In this document: positions 15,129 to 24,539 of the stretch, piece after piece
How the letters are laid out: each line of letters begins with the position of its first letter
Position numbering within the stretch: the first letter of the stretch is position 1
Origin: Vicinamibacteria bacterium
GTDB taxonomy: Bacteria > Acidobacteriota > Vicinamibacteria > Vicinamibacterales > UBA2999
Length of the DNA stretch: 32,188 nucleotides
Direction: 5' to 3'
Assembly: GCA_025938035.1 (NCBI GenBank)
Contig: JAICQE010000023.1
Location: 1 to 32,188 of the forward strand
Position numbers and translations under genes: made by a program
The notes under the pieces: generated by a model
Databases searched by the model: none
Told to the model about the DNA's origin: nothing
What the model saw: the letters and a program-made list of their open reading frames with translations, nothing else

Positions 15129-16448
15129 ATGCAACCCGGCACCCTGCTCACGCTCGACATCGAGAAACCCGCCGCCGGCGGGCGGATGCTGGCGCGTCAT
15201 CACGGCCACGTGGTTCTCGTCTGGGGCGCGATTCCGGGCGAGCGCGTGAGCGCCCGTGTCGAGCGAGCCGGTAAGGGCGTGATCTTCGCCGACACGGCGC
15301 AGGTGCTCAGCGCATCGCCGGATCGTCGAGCTGACGCCGGCGACTGGCGCTGCGGCGGCAACGTGCTCGCCTTCATCGACTATCCGAGGCAGCTGCAGCT
15401 CAAGGGACAGATCATTCAAGACGCGCTCGCGCGAATCGGTCGCGTACCGCTGGCGGCGCCGCCGGAGGTCATGGGCTCGCCCGAGCATGGCTACCGCATG
15501 CGTGCGCGTCTGCACGCGGCGAACGGCCGCGTCGGTTTCTATCGAGAGGGGACGCACGTGCTGTGCGGCGCGGCGCCGACGCGCCAGCTCGCGGATGCGA
15601 CCAACGCCTGGCTCGCCCGGGTCGAGGAACTGCTCGTGCGCCACTCCCTTGCGGGGCTTGCGGCCGTCGAAGTGTCCGAGAACATCGGCGGCACCGAGCG
15701 CGCGTGTCACGTCGAGCTGCAGGCGGGCGTGGATACCTCCGGCTACAAGGCGCTTGCCGAAGGGCTCACCGGGCTTTCCGCGGCGCGCGCCGACCGTGCC
15801 GGCGTCGAGGTGCTGGCGGGTGCGCCAGTCGTCGTCGATTCATTAGCCATCCCGGGCACCCCTGACGGGGCGCCCTACGCAGGGCACCCGTTCAAGGGTG
15901 CCGCAGTCCGCCTGCAGCGCGACGTGCGGGCGTTCTTTCAGGGGAACCGCTTCCTGCTCGAACCGCTGGTCCAGCGCGTGGGCTCGCTCGTCGGAACAGG
16001 ACCGGTGATCGACCTCTACGCGGGCGTCGGGTTGTTCGGCTTGTCGCTCGCCGCGGCCGGTGCGCCGCGCGTCATCGTCGTCGAAGGCGATCCGGTGAGC
16101 GGCGCGGACCTCACGCGGAACGCGGCGCCGTTCGGCGATCGTGTCCGCGTCGAACGCCGCAGCGTCGAACAGTTTCTCGCGCTGGTTCGCGACCGGAACG
16201 AAGACGTGACCGGCGTGACCGTGATCGTCGATCCGCCCCGCACGGGAATGACCCGCGAGGCGCTTGCCGGCACCATCGCGCATCGCCCGGGCCGCATCGT
16301 CTACGTCTCGTGCGACGTGGCCACGTTCGCCCGCGACTCACGCACGCTGATTGACGCAGGCTACGAGCTGGGTGAGCTGAGCGGCGTCGACCTGTTTCCC
16401 AACACCGCGCACGTCGAGTCGGTGGCTCTATTTACACGGGTTCAATAG
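15129..16448 (+). CDS. Class I SAM-dependent RNA m5U methyltransferase (RlmD/TrmA family)
   Basis: 439 aa. It is expected to methylate C5 of a uridine in 23S rRNA or tRNA. Residues 1-60 form a TRAM-like RNA-binding domain. The central domain ends in RAFFQGNRFLLEPLV, and the catalytic domain has VIDLYAGVGLFGLSLAAAGA, VIVDPPRTGMTREAL and YVSCDVATFARD, with Cys395 as the expected nucleophile. Family members usually carry a four-Cys iron-sulphur site (C-x5-C-x2-C plus a later C). Here only Cys75 (DWRCGGN) and a Cys in VLCGAAPTRQ are visible; the other two positions are Asp69 and Asn78, so the cluster is probably lost. An insertion at about residues 240-257 coincides with a palindromic DNA segment. 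The start is taken at ATG 15129; the ribosome-binding site is weak. Confidence 0.87.
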   Translation: MQPGTLLTLDIEKPAAGGRMLARHHGHVVLVWGAIPGERVSARVERAGKGVIFADTAQVLSASPDRRADAGDWRCGGNVLAFIDYPRQLQLKGQIIQDALARIGRVPLAAPPEVMGSPEHGYRMRARLHAANGRVGFYREGTHVLCGAAPTRQLADATNAWLARVEELLVRHSLAGLAAVEVSENIGGTERACHVELQAGVDTSGYKALAEGLTGLSAARADRAGVEVLAGAPVVVDSLAIPGTPDGAPYAGHPFKGAAVRLQRDVRAFFQGNRFLLEPLVQRVGSLVGTGPVIDLYAGVGLFGLSLAAAGAPRVIVVEGDPVSGADLTRNAAPFGDRVRVERRSVEQFLALVRDRNEDVTGVTVIVDPPRTGMTREALAGTIAHRPGRIVYVSCDVATFARDSRTLIDAGYELGELSGVDLFPNTAHVESVALFTRVQ

Positions 16449-16557
16449 GTTCAGTAGGTTCAATGGGTTCAATAGGTTCGGTGCTTCAATGGGTTTAAGC
16501 GGTGCACGAGGTTCATTCCCTCTGAACCGTCTGCACCCGGTGAACCCGTTGAACCTA
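16437..16557. repeat. Nonamer array between convergent stops (TAGGTTCAA type)
   Basis: From the plus-strand side the units read taggttcag, taggttcaa, tgggttcaa, taggttcgg. From the minus-strand side they read taggttcaa, cgggttcac, cgggtgcag, acggttcag. Each arm starts with the TAG stop codon of its own gene (16446-16448 and 16555-16557). The arms are inverted, so a long stem-loop is possible. It probably acts as a bidirectional terminator for the methyltransferase and the membrane protein gene. Confidence 0.78.
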
Positions 16558-16953
16558 AGTCAGCGCCGCAGTGCCGCGCGCGGTGTGCCTCCGCGCCGCG
16601 ACGAAGCCGCCGGTCACGCCGCCAAGGATCTTCATTGCGTGCGCGATCCAGTAGATCAGCGGCTGCGATTCGCCCGACAGCGTCATCGGAATCATGTAGA
16701 TGACGAATGCCGTAAAGCCGACGAGGAAGCCGTGCAGCACGAACTGCGACGTGAGGCGGCGGGCGACCCACTGCGTCAGCAGCAGCGGGCCGATGAATGA
16801 CGCGACGACGATCGCGGCGTTAAGAGCGGGTGGCACCGACGAGGGATCACTGTTGCTCAGATCGAATCCGACGGCCAACGCCACCGGCAGGATCATCACC
16901 AGCACCAGCACTTCGGCAAGGATGCCGCCCAGGATCGCGCGTAACCAACGCAT
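16555..16953 (-). CDS. Small integral membrane protein, about four TM helices
   Basis: 132 aa, not assigned to a named family. Hydrophobic segments are WLRAILGGILAEVLVLVMIL, ALNAAIVVASFIGPLLLTQW, FLVGFTAFVIYMIPM and the weaker YWIAHAMKILGGVTGGFVAA. A short basic C-terminal tail follows. A strong ribosome-binding site (aggaggtgacgc before the ATG) overlaps the stop of the amidotransferase gene, so the two are co-translated. Function is unknown; being coupled to a PuuD-like enzyme gives only a weak hint of polyamine or amino-acid metabolism. Confidence 0.82.
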   Translation of the reverse strand: MRWLRAILGGILAEVLVLVMILPVALAVGFDLSNSDPSSVPPALNAAIVVASFIGPLLLTQWVARRLTSQFVLHGFLVGFTAFVIYMIPMTLSGESQPLIYWIAHAMKILGGVTGGFVAARRHTARGTAALT

Positions 16954-16956
16954 GCG

Positions 16957-17643
16957 TCACCTCCTTTCCTGCGCCGCCGTGATGAAGGCCTCGAACAGCG
17001 CGCGAAACTCGCCGGTCCGGTAAAAATTTTCCGGATGCCACTGCACGCCGACACAGAAACGCTTGCTGGGATCCTCGACCGCCTCGATGACCCCGTCGGG
17101 CGCCGTGGCGGATACGACGAGTCCGCTGCCGACCTTCTGCACGGCCTGATGGTGACGGCTGTTCACCGGGCACGCGTCGCCATCGATCCGCTCGCGGAGC
17201 AGGGTATGCAGCAGCGTGCCTTCGGACACCCACACATCGTGCGCGATCGTAAACGGGGTATCGCGAACCTCGTGCGGCATCGCATCCGGCAGCTCGCTGG
17301 GAATGTCCTGGACGAGCGTGCCGCCGCGCGCGACGTTGAGCACCTGGATGCCGCGGCAAATCGCGAAGAGCGGCAGGTCGGCGTCGCCGGCACGCGTCGC
17401 CAGCTCCAGCTCGTAGGCATCGCGGCCGGGCTCCGCCGCGTCGAACGTCGGATGCGGATCCGCGCCATACAGCGACGGCAGCACGTCGTCGCCGCCGGGC
17501 AGCAGAATGCCATCGACCTCGTTGACGACCTCCGCCGGCCGGTCCGTCTCGTAGTTGAGGATGCGCACGTCGCCGCCCGCGCGGCGAACCGCTTCCTCAT
17601 AGTCGTGCTGCTTGGAGCACGGGGCAATGGCGATGACAGGCAT
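16957..17643 (-). CDS. Gamma-glutamyl-gamma-aminobutyrate hydrolase family (class I glutamine amidotransferase-like)
   Basis: 228 aa. The triad of the peptidase C26 family is present: nucleophile Cys96 in FAICRGIQVLN, and His203/Glu205 in VGVQWHPENF. GILLPGGDDVLPSLYG and NSRHHQAVQKVG are further PuuD-type signatures. Such enzymes release glutamate from gamma-glutamyl compounds, for example gamma-Glu-GABA in putrescine breakdown; the substrate is not proven. There are no other polyamine genes nearby. The start ATG at 17643 follows a heptamer repeat region rather than an obvious ribosome-binding site. It lies downstream of argS on the same strand and is coupled to the membrane protein gene by a 3-bp gap. 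Confidence 0.9.
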   Translation of the reverse strand: MPVIAIAPCSKQHDYEEAVRRAGGDVRILNYETDRPAEVVNEVDGILLPGGDDVLPSLYGADPHPTFDAAEPGRDAYELELATRAGDADLPLFAICRGIQVLNVARGGTLVQDIPSELPDAMPHEVRDTPFTIAHDVWVSEGTLLHTLLRERIDGDACPVNSRHHQAVQKVGSGLVVSATAPDGVIEAVEDPSKRFCVGVQWHPENFYRTGEFRALFEAFITAAQERR

Positions 17644-17654
17644 CAGGTGGACAT

Positions 17655-17781
17655 CGGAAATTCAAAATTCAAAATGCAAAATGCAAAATGCAAGCACGCT
17701 TCGAGTCGTGACTCGGCCGCGCTACCGCGCGCGTTTTGCATTCTGAATCTTGCATCCTGCATTCGCGCGCCAAAGCGCGCC
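17655..17781. repeat. AATKCAA heptamer inverted arms plus GCGCGC hairpin (B1)
   Basis: The left arm (17658-17694) is a run of 7-bp words: aattcaa twice, then aatgcaa three times. The right arm (17733-17766) carries the complementary words ttgcatt, ctgaatc, ttgcatc, ctgcatt. Between them is a small palindrome around gagtcgtgactc. At 17765-17780 a perfect stem gcgcgc-caaa-gcgcgc lies one base past the argS stop, a plausible argS terminator. The low GC content is conspicuous against the surroundings. Confidence 0.75.
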
Positions 17782-19860
<2,079 letters not shown>

Positions 19861-19873
19861 GGTGGATACGCCG

Positions 19874-19938
19874 GCAATTCAGAATTCAGTATGCAGAATT
19901 CAGGCACGCCTGCATTCTGAATTCAGCATTCCGCATTA
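19874..19938. repeat. AATKCAG heptamer hairpin between divergent genes (B2)
   Basis: Left words are attcaga, attcagt, atgcaga, attcagg. Right words are ctgcatt, ctgaatt, cagcatt, ccgcatt, the reverse complements of the same theme, around a cagg-cacg-cctg centre. It is the same word family as 17655-17781, but placed between the divergent starts of argS and the V4R-like gene, where it cannot be a simple terminator of either. Confidence 0.72.
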
Positions 19939-19959
19939 CACGGTACCATTTTCCCGTCG

Positions 19960-20571
19960 ATGAATGACTCCGGTGTCGGACGCCTTCTCGTCGCGAGCCT
20001 GCATCAAGGCATCGCGGATCTGCTGCCGTCACGGTTGGAGTTCTACGAATCGTGGCTGCACCCGTCCGGCCTGCGCGAGGGGCGGATTGGCCTCGCGCCG
20101 CTGGCGGCCGTTCTGAGCTTTCTGCGCCAGGAGGGCGAAGCATACAGGCTGGTCGCCGGACGCGCCGGCGAATATTCGGCCGAGTGGACGGTTGCCGAAC
20201 TGGCGGCGTTCGAACGGACGTGCGTCCGCGCCATGCCGGACGCGATCCGACTGCGGCTGGTCACACGGATCGTGCGGCGGATGGTCAGGCTGACCTACGG
20301 CGGCAGCCGCGCGCGAGCGCGCTGGCGTAAAGGCCGCGGCTCATTCGATATCCGCGGCTCGATTTTCTGCGAGGTGAGGGATGCGGCCGAGCAGCCGCTG
20401 TGCGAGTTCTACGTCGCGGCGATCCGTCGATTGATGCAGCTGTTCAACATCGACGTGGACGTGGACACAGACCGCTGCCGCGCGACGGGCGGAGGCCAGT
20501 GTCTGATGTCCGTCCAGGTTCGCCAGCCGTCGACAACCCCCGAACACGGTGCCGCAGGAGCTGAGACATGA
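19960..20571 (+). CDS. V4R (4-vinyl reductase-like) domain protein
   Basis: 203 aa. The C-terminal third (EFYVAAIRRLMQLFNIDVDV, then DRCRATGGGQCLMSVQV) has the pattern of V4R domains: a helix, a beta hairpin, and a C-x-A-x-G-x-x-x-C metal- or ligand-binding turn. V4R proteins are small-molecule sensors or accessory factors related to bacteriochlorophyll 4-vinyl reductase. The N-terminal part (SLHQGIADLLPSRLEFYESW) resembles the helical region preceding such domains in two-component-linked proteins. There is no output domain. It ends with a 4-bp overlap (ATGA) with the TPR gene, so the two are probably functionally linked. Family assignment is by eye. Confidence 0.68.
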   Translation: MNDSGVGRLLVASLHQGIADLLPSRLEFYESWLHPSGLREGRIGLAPLAAVLSFLRQEGEAYRLVAGRAGEYSAEWTVAELAAFERTCVRAMPDAIRLRLVTRIVRRMVRLTYGGSRARARWRKGRGSFDIRGSIFCEVRDAAEQPLCEFYVAAIRRLMQLFNIDVDVDTDRCRATGGGQCLMSVQVRQPSTTPEHGAAGAET

Positions 20572-22175
20572 CGCGAAGCCGCCGGCTCGTTCTCGTTGCG
20601 TGGTGCTGCCTCGTGTTGTTTCCGCCGGCGGCTGGGGCCCAGGCGGTGCAGCGTCATCTGGTGGTTCCGTTCGACAACGTGTCCACGGAAGCGCAGACCT
20701 ACTGGTTGAGCGAGGCGTCAGCGGTCATTCTGACAGACGACCTGATTGCCCTTGGCGCGCCGGCCATCACGAGAGAAGACCGGGTGCGCGCGTTCGAGCG
20801 GCTTCGCGTGCCCGTCTCCTCGACGTTGAGCCACGCCACCGTCATCCGCCTCGGTCAACTCGTCGGGGCGGCCACAGCGGTTGTGGGTTCCGTGCAGGTG
20901 AAAGGCCAGGATCTGATCGTTCGCGCACGGTCGATCCGGATCGATGCCGGTCGGATGGCCCCGGAGATCGTCGAAAGCGGTCCGCTGGCGGAGGTCTTCG
21001 CCATCTATGGCCGCGTGGCACGACGGCTGGCGCCGGGCTCGACGGTGAGCGTCGAGGAGATGGAGCAGGGGCACCCGCCGATTGCGGCGTTCGAGCAATA
21101 CATCAAGGGGCTCCTCGCACACGCTCCGGCGTCGAAGATCAGCTTCCTGAGCCAGGCACTTCGCATCGAGCCGGCCTTTCATCGGGTGCGCCTCGAGCTG
21201 TGGAATGCGTATACCGACCTGTCCGAGCATCTGCAGGCGCTGGCCGCCGTGCGCGATGTGCCGACCGGCCACCGCCTGGCCCGACAGGCCAGATTCCTCG
21301 GCGCGGTGTCGATGCTGCATCTGGCGCAACACCAGCCGGCCTTCACGGCGCTCAGCGAGCTCAACGCGTCCCGTCCCGATCCGGCGATCCTCAACAACCT
21401 GGGCGTCCTGCAGCTGCGGCGGCCGCCGGGTTCGACCGGCGACGCCGCGGTGGCCTACTTCCGCGCCGCGACACAGGCGGACAATACCGACTCCGATCTG
21501 TTCTTCAATCTCGGCTACGCCTATTGGCTTCAGAAAGACCTGACCAACGCGATCAACTCGCTGCGCGAAGCCGTGCGCCGCAGCCCGGCCGACGATGCGG
21601 CTCATTACGTCCTGGGCGTGGCGCTGCAGGCCAGTGGCAGCAGCACCGAAGCAGCGAGGGAGAAGGAACTGGCGAGGCGGCTGTCGTCGGACTACGCCGA
21701 GTGGGATGCAAAGCAGGCCGGGCGTAACGACGTGCCGCGCGGGCTCGAGCGGATCAAGACCGACGTCGATGTTCCCGCCTCGCTCCGTGTCGAGAGCGCG
21801 ATTGTGGCAGTGGAGCAGCGCGACCAGCGCGACCTCGCCAGATTCCATTTCGAGGCCGGGCGGCGCGCGTACCAGGCCGAGCGTGACGGCGAGGCCATAT
21901 CGGCGTTGAGGCGCGCCGTCTACCTCGCGCCGTACGACGCCGCGGCGCATGTGCTCCTCGGCCGGGTCTATCTGCGCAGCGGCCGGACGGACGAAGCGAT
22001 CGACGAGTTCAAGATTGCGATCTGGAGCGACGATACGGTCGCGTCGCACCTCGCACTGGCCGACGCGTACGCGCAGGCGCGCGACACCGCGGCTGCCCGC
22101 GCCGAGCTGCAGTGGATCCTCAAGGCGGATCCGCAGAACGCCGAGGCGAGACGGATGCTCGATCGCTTGCCCTGA
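20568..22175 (+). CDS. Secreted TPR protein with FlgO/TolB-N-like N-terminal domain
   Basis: 535 aa. ATG 20568 overlaps the upstream stop by 4 bp and follows an aggag ribosome-binding site. The signal peptide is RRLVLVAWCCLVLFPPAAGA with cleavage near AQA. Residues 28-160 (HLVVPFDNVSTEAQTYWLSE, then AATAVVGSVQVKGQDLIVRA) resemble the FlgO/TolB-N type fold that often precedes TPR arrays. From about residue 270 there are TPR units: PAILNNLGVLQL, SDLFFNLGYAYWLQKDLTNA, DAAHYVLGVALQASGSSTEA, and later AAHVLLGRVYLRSGRTDEAI and ASHLALADAYAQARDTAAA. It is likely a periplasmic or outer-membrane-associated scaffold; the partner is unknown. Confidence 0.85.
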   Translation: MTRSRRLVLVAWCCLVLFPPAAGAQAVQRHLVVPFDNVSTEAQTYWLSEASAVILTDDLIALGAPAITREDRVRAFERLRVPVSSTLSHATVIRLGQLVGAATAVVGSVQVKGQDLIVRARSIRIDAGRMAPEIVESGPLAEVFAIYGRVARRLAPGSTVSVEEMEQGHPPIAAFEQYIKGLLAHAPASKISFLSQALRIEPAFHRVRLELWNAYTDLSEHLQALAAVRDVPTGHRLARQARFLGAVSMLHLAQHQPAFTALSELNASRPDPAILNNLGVLQLRRPPGSTGDAAVAYFRAATQADNTDSDLFFNLGYAYWLQKDLTNAINSLREAVRRSPADDAAHYVLGVALQASGSSTEAAREKELARRLSSDYAEWDAKQAGRNDVPRGLERIKTDVDVPASLRVESAIVAVEQRDQRDLARFHFEAGRRAYQAERDGEAISALRRAVYLAPYDAAAHVLLGRVYLRSGRTDEAIDEFKIAIWSDDTVASHLALADAYAQARDTAAARAELQWILKADPQNAEARRMLDRLP

Positions 22176-22279
22176 GCAAGCGTCGGCGAGTCGAAGGGTC
22201 TGCCGCCGCCGTAGGAGTCGAAGCGCCCGTGGAGTCCGGCTTCAGGGCGGATTGCCCGTGTTAGAATTGCACCCGGCTA
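22176..22279. other. Intergenic region before the SPOR gene
   Basis: It holds a direct gagtcgaag word (22188-22196 and 22215-22223), a degenerate hairpin gtccggcttcagggcgga (22234-22251) and a -10-like TAGAAT (22262-22267) 12 nt before ATG 22280. No -35 box is convincing. Confidence 0.4.
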
Positions 22280-22984
22280 ATGCCGGATCACGAAGTTCAC
22301 GAGATTCAGCTGAACGGAAAACAGCTTGTTTTCATGTTCATGGCCGCGACGGTCGTCGCCGTCGTCATCTTCCTGTCAGGCGTAATGGTCGGCCGCGGCG
22401 TTCGGCTTCCTGAAGCTGACGTTCTCGCCGCCAGCACCGATCCTGTCGTCGATCCGATCGCGCCGCTCGACACGCCTGCCCCACGCGCGGATCTCGCTCC
22501 CGAGCCCGGCCCTATCGCCCAGGAGAACCTTACCTACGACCAGCATCTTGAAGCTCCTGTGGCTCCGGCCGAACCGCTGAAGCCGGCCGAGCGCAGGCCG
22601 TCAGTCCCGCCTCGCGAAGCGGAAAAGCCCGCCGTATCGAAGGTGGTCGCGACGGGTGGGAACAAGGCGCCGGTCGTCCAGGCGCCTGCTGTCGAGAAGC
22701 CGGCGAGGCCCGAGCCTGTCACGGCGAGCAGGAATTTCGCGGAGCCGCCGGGCAACGGCTGGGCTGCGCAGGTGCAGACCTTCGGGTCGATGTCCGACGC
22801 CGAATCGCTTGCCGGGCGACTGAAGGCCAAGGGCTACCGGACATTCGTCGCGCTGAACGAGAGTGGTCCGCCGAGTGCCCGGTATCGAGTCCGCGTCGGC
22901 AAGTATCCGACCAGGAGCGAGGCGGTCGCGGTCGGTCAAAAGCTTCAGCGGGAAGAGCGTTTCGAACCCTGGGTTACCCGCTAG
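22280..22984 (+). CDS. SPOR-domain membrane protein
   Basis: 234 aa, type II membrane topology: a short cytoplasmic N-terminus, one TM helix (LVFMFMAATVVAVVIFLSGV, residues 16-36), a Pro/Ala/Glu-rich periplasmic linker (about 40-155) and a C-terminal SPOR domain (GWAAQVQTFGSMSDAESLAG, then GYRTFVALNE and YRVRVGKYPTRSEAVAVGQK). SPOR domains bind denuded septal peptidoglycan, so a cell-division or wall-remodelling role is likely. It overlaps the probable start of lnt, suggesting co-expression of envelope functions. Confidence 0.9.
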   Translation: MPDHEVHEIQLNGKQLVFMFMAATVVAVVIFLSGVMVGRGVRLPEADVLAASTDPVVDPIAPLDTPAPRADLAPEPGPIAQENLTYDQHLEAPVAPAEPLKPAERRPSVPPREAEKPAVSKVVATGGNKAPVVQAPAVEKPARPEPVTASRNFAEPPGNGWAAQVQTFGSMSDAESLAGRLKAKGYRTFVALNESGPPSARYRVRVGKYPTRSEAVAVGQKLQREERFEPWVTR

Positions 22985-24528
22985 CCCTCGCCGCGGGCGT
23001 CCTGCTCGCGTTGAGCTTTCCGAAGTACGGCCATCCGGCAATCGCGTGGATCGCGCTCGTGCCGCTGCTCATCGCGCTGACCGGCCGGCCGATTCCGAGC
23101 GTACTCGACGGGCGCGGGCGGGTCGATCGTCTGCCCGGACAGCCGCCCTTCCGCGCGTTTCTCCTCGGGCTCGTTGCCGGGCTCGTCTATTTCGTCGGGA
23201 CGGTCTATTGGACCTACACGGTGGTGGCCACTTACGGGCAGCTGGCCACGCCCGTGGCCGTGTTCGCGATGCTGCTGCTCGCGTCCTATCTGGCGCTGTA
23301 CCCGGCGGTCACGGCGCTTGTCACCAGCCTGTTCATCGCGCGTGCCGGAGCGGTGGGTCTGTTGTTCGCTCCGGCGGCGTGGGTGGCAACGGAGTTCCTC
23401 CGCGGATATCTCTTCGGCGGTTTCCCGTGGGTGCCGCTCGGAAACAGTCAGGTGACGGTGCTGCCCGTCGCACAGCTGGCGAGCCTTCTCGGCGTTTACG
23501 GGTTGTCCGCGCTGGTGGCGTTCGTGAACGCCGGCATTGCCTACTCGCTGCTGACGAGTGGACGACGCCGGATCCGGGCCGTCGCAGGTGTCGTTCTCGT
23601 GCTCGCCGTCACGGCAGGCTGGGGCACGTGGCGGATTGCCGGCGGTTCGCACACGCGCGAGGGAACGCCGATTCGTGTCGGGCTCGTGCAGGGGAACATC
23701 GAGCAGGAGCTGAAGTGGCGGCGGGATCAGGCGCGGCGGATCTTTACGACGTACGTCGCCATGACGCGCGACGTCGTGCGCCGCGGCGCGCAATATGTCA
23801 TCTGGCCGGAATCGTCCACGCCGTTTTCGTTCGAGGGCGACCCCGAGGGCGAGCTGGCGATGCGGGACCTGGCGCGTGAAGTGAAAGTGCCGATCCTGTT
23901 CGGAAGCGATCAGGCCATCATCGGCGCAGGCGGCGCCGTCGACCGGCACTACAACGCCGCCTTTCAGCTGGCTCCGGACGGGATGACGTCCGCGGTGTAT
24001 CGGAAGATTCATCTGGTGCCATTCGGCGAGTTCGTGCCGCTGGCGGACTGGCTGACGTTTTTCCCGCCGCTCGTGCAGACCCTCGCCGGGTTCGCACCGT
24101 TTACGCCAGGCGATTCGATGATCATGCTGCCCGTCGGCGGGCATCGGGCAAGCACCGCAATCTGCTACGAGGTCGTCTATCCGTCGCTGGTGCGCGAAGC
24201 GGTGATCGGCGGAAGCGAGCTGTTGACGACGATCACCAACGACGCGTGGTACGGACACTCTTCAGCGCCGTATCAGCACTTTGCGATGGCGGCGATGCGG
24301 GCGATCGAGCATGGCCGCTACATGGCGCGCGCGGCGAACACCGGCATCAGCGGTCTCGTCGATCCCTATGGGCGCGTGGTGGCGCAGTCGGCTATCTTTG
24401 AGCAGGTCGGCCTGGTGGAGGAGGCGCGCTTTCTCACCGGCCGCACTGTGTATACGGCGATCGGCGACGTCGCGGCGTATGTCTCGATGGCGATCGTCGT
24501 GCTCGCGTTCGTCTTTCTTCGCCGATAG
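22969..24528 (+). CDS. lnt: Apolipoprotein N-acyltransferase
   Basis: About 519 aa if translation begins at CTG 22969. It adds the third acyl chain to bacterial lipoproteins in the inner membrane. Several TM helices come first (LALAAGVLLALSFPKYG, IAWIALVPLLIALTG, VYWTYTVVATYGQLATPVAV). The carbon-nitrogen hydrolase domain follows, with the Glu-Lys-Cys triad at E281 (VIWPESSTPF), K346 (YRKIHLVPFGEFVP) and C399 (AICYEVVYP). The first ordinary start codon in frame is TTG 23011, but that would remove most of the first helix, and no in-frame ATG or GTG is found upstream. A CTG start with ggaagag upstream, or translational coupling to the SPOR gene, is proposed. It is followed closely by prfB. Confidence 0.9.
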   Translation: MGYPLALAAGVLLALSFPKYGHPAIAWIALVPLLIALTGRPIPSVLDGRGRVDRLPGQPPFRAFLLGLVAGLVYFVGTVYWTYTVVATYGQLATPVAVFAMLLLASYLALYPAVTALVTSLFIARAGAVGLLFAPAAWVATEFLRGYLFGGFPWVPLGNSQVTVLPVAQLASLLGVYGLSALVAFVNAGIAYSLLTSGRRRIRAVAGVVLVLAVTAGWGTWRIAGGSHTREGTPIRVGLVQGNIEQELKWRRDQARRIFTTYVAMTRDVVRRGAQYVIWPESSTPFSFEGDPEGELAMRDLAREVKVPILFGSDQAIIGAGGAVDRHYNAAFQLAPDGMTSAVYRKIHLVPFGEFVPLADWLTFFPPLVQTLAGFAPFTPGDSMIMLPVGGHRASTAICYEVVYPSLVREAVIGGSELLTTITNDAWYGHSSAPYQHFAMAAMRAIEHGRYMARAANTGISGLVDPYGRVVAQSAIFEQVGLVEEARFLTGRTVYTAIGDVAAYVSMAIVVLAFVFLRR

Positions 24529-24539
24529 GAGACCCATCA

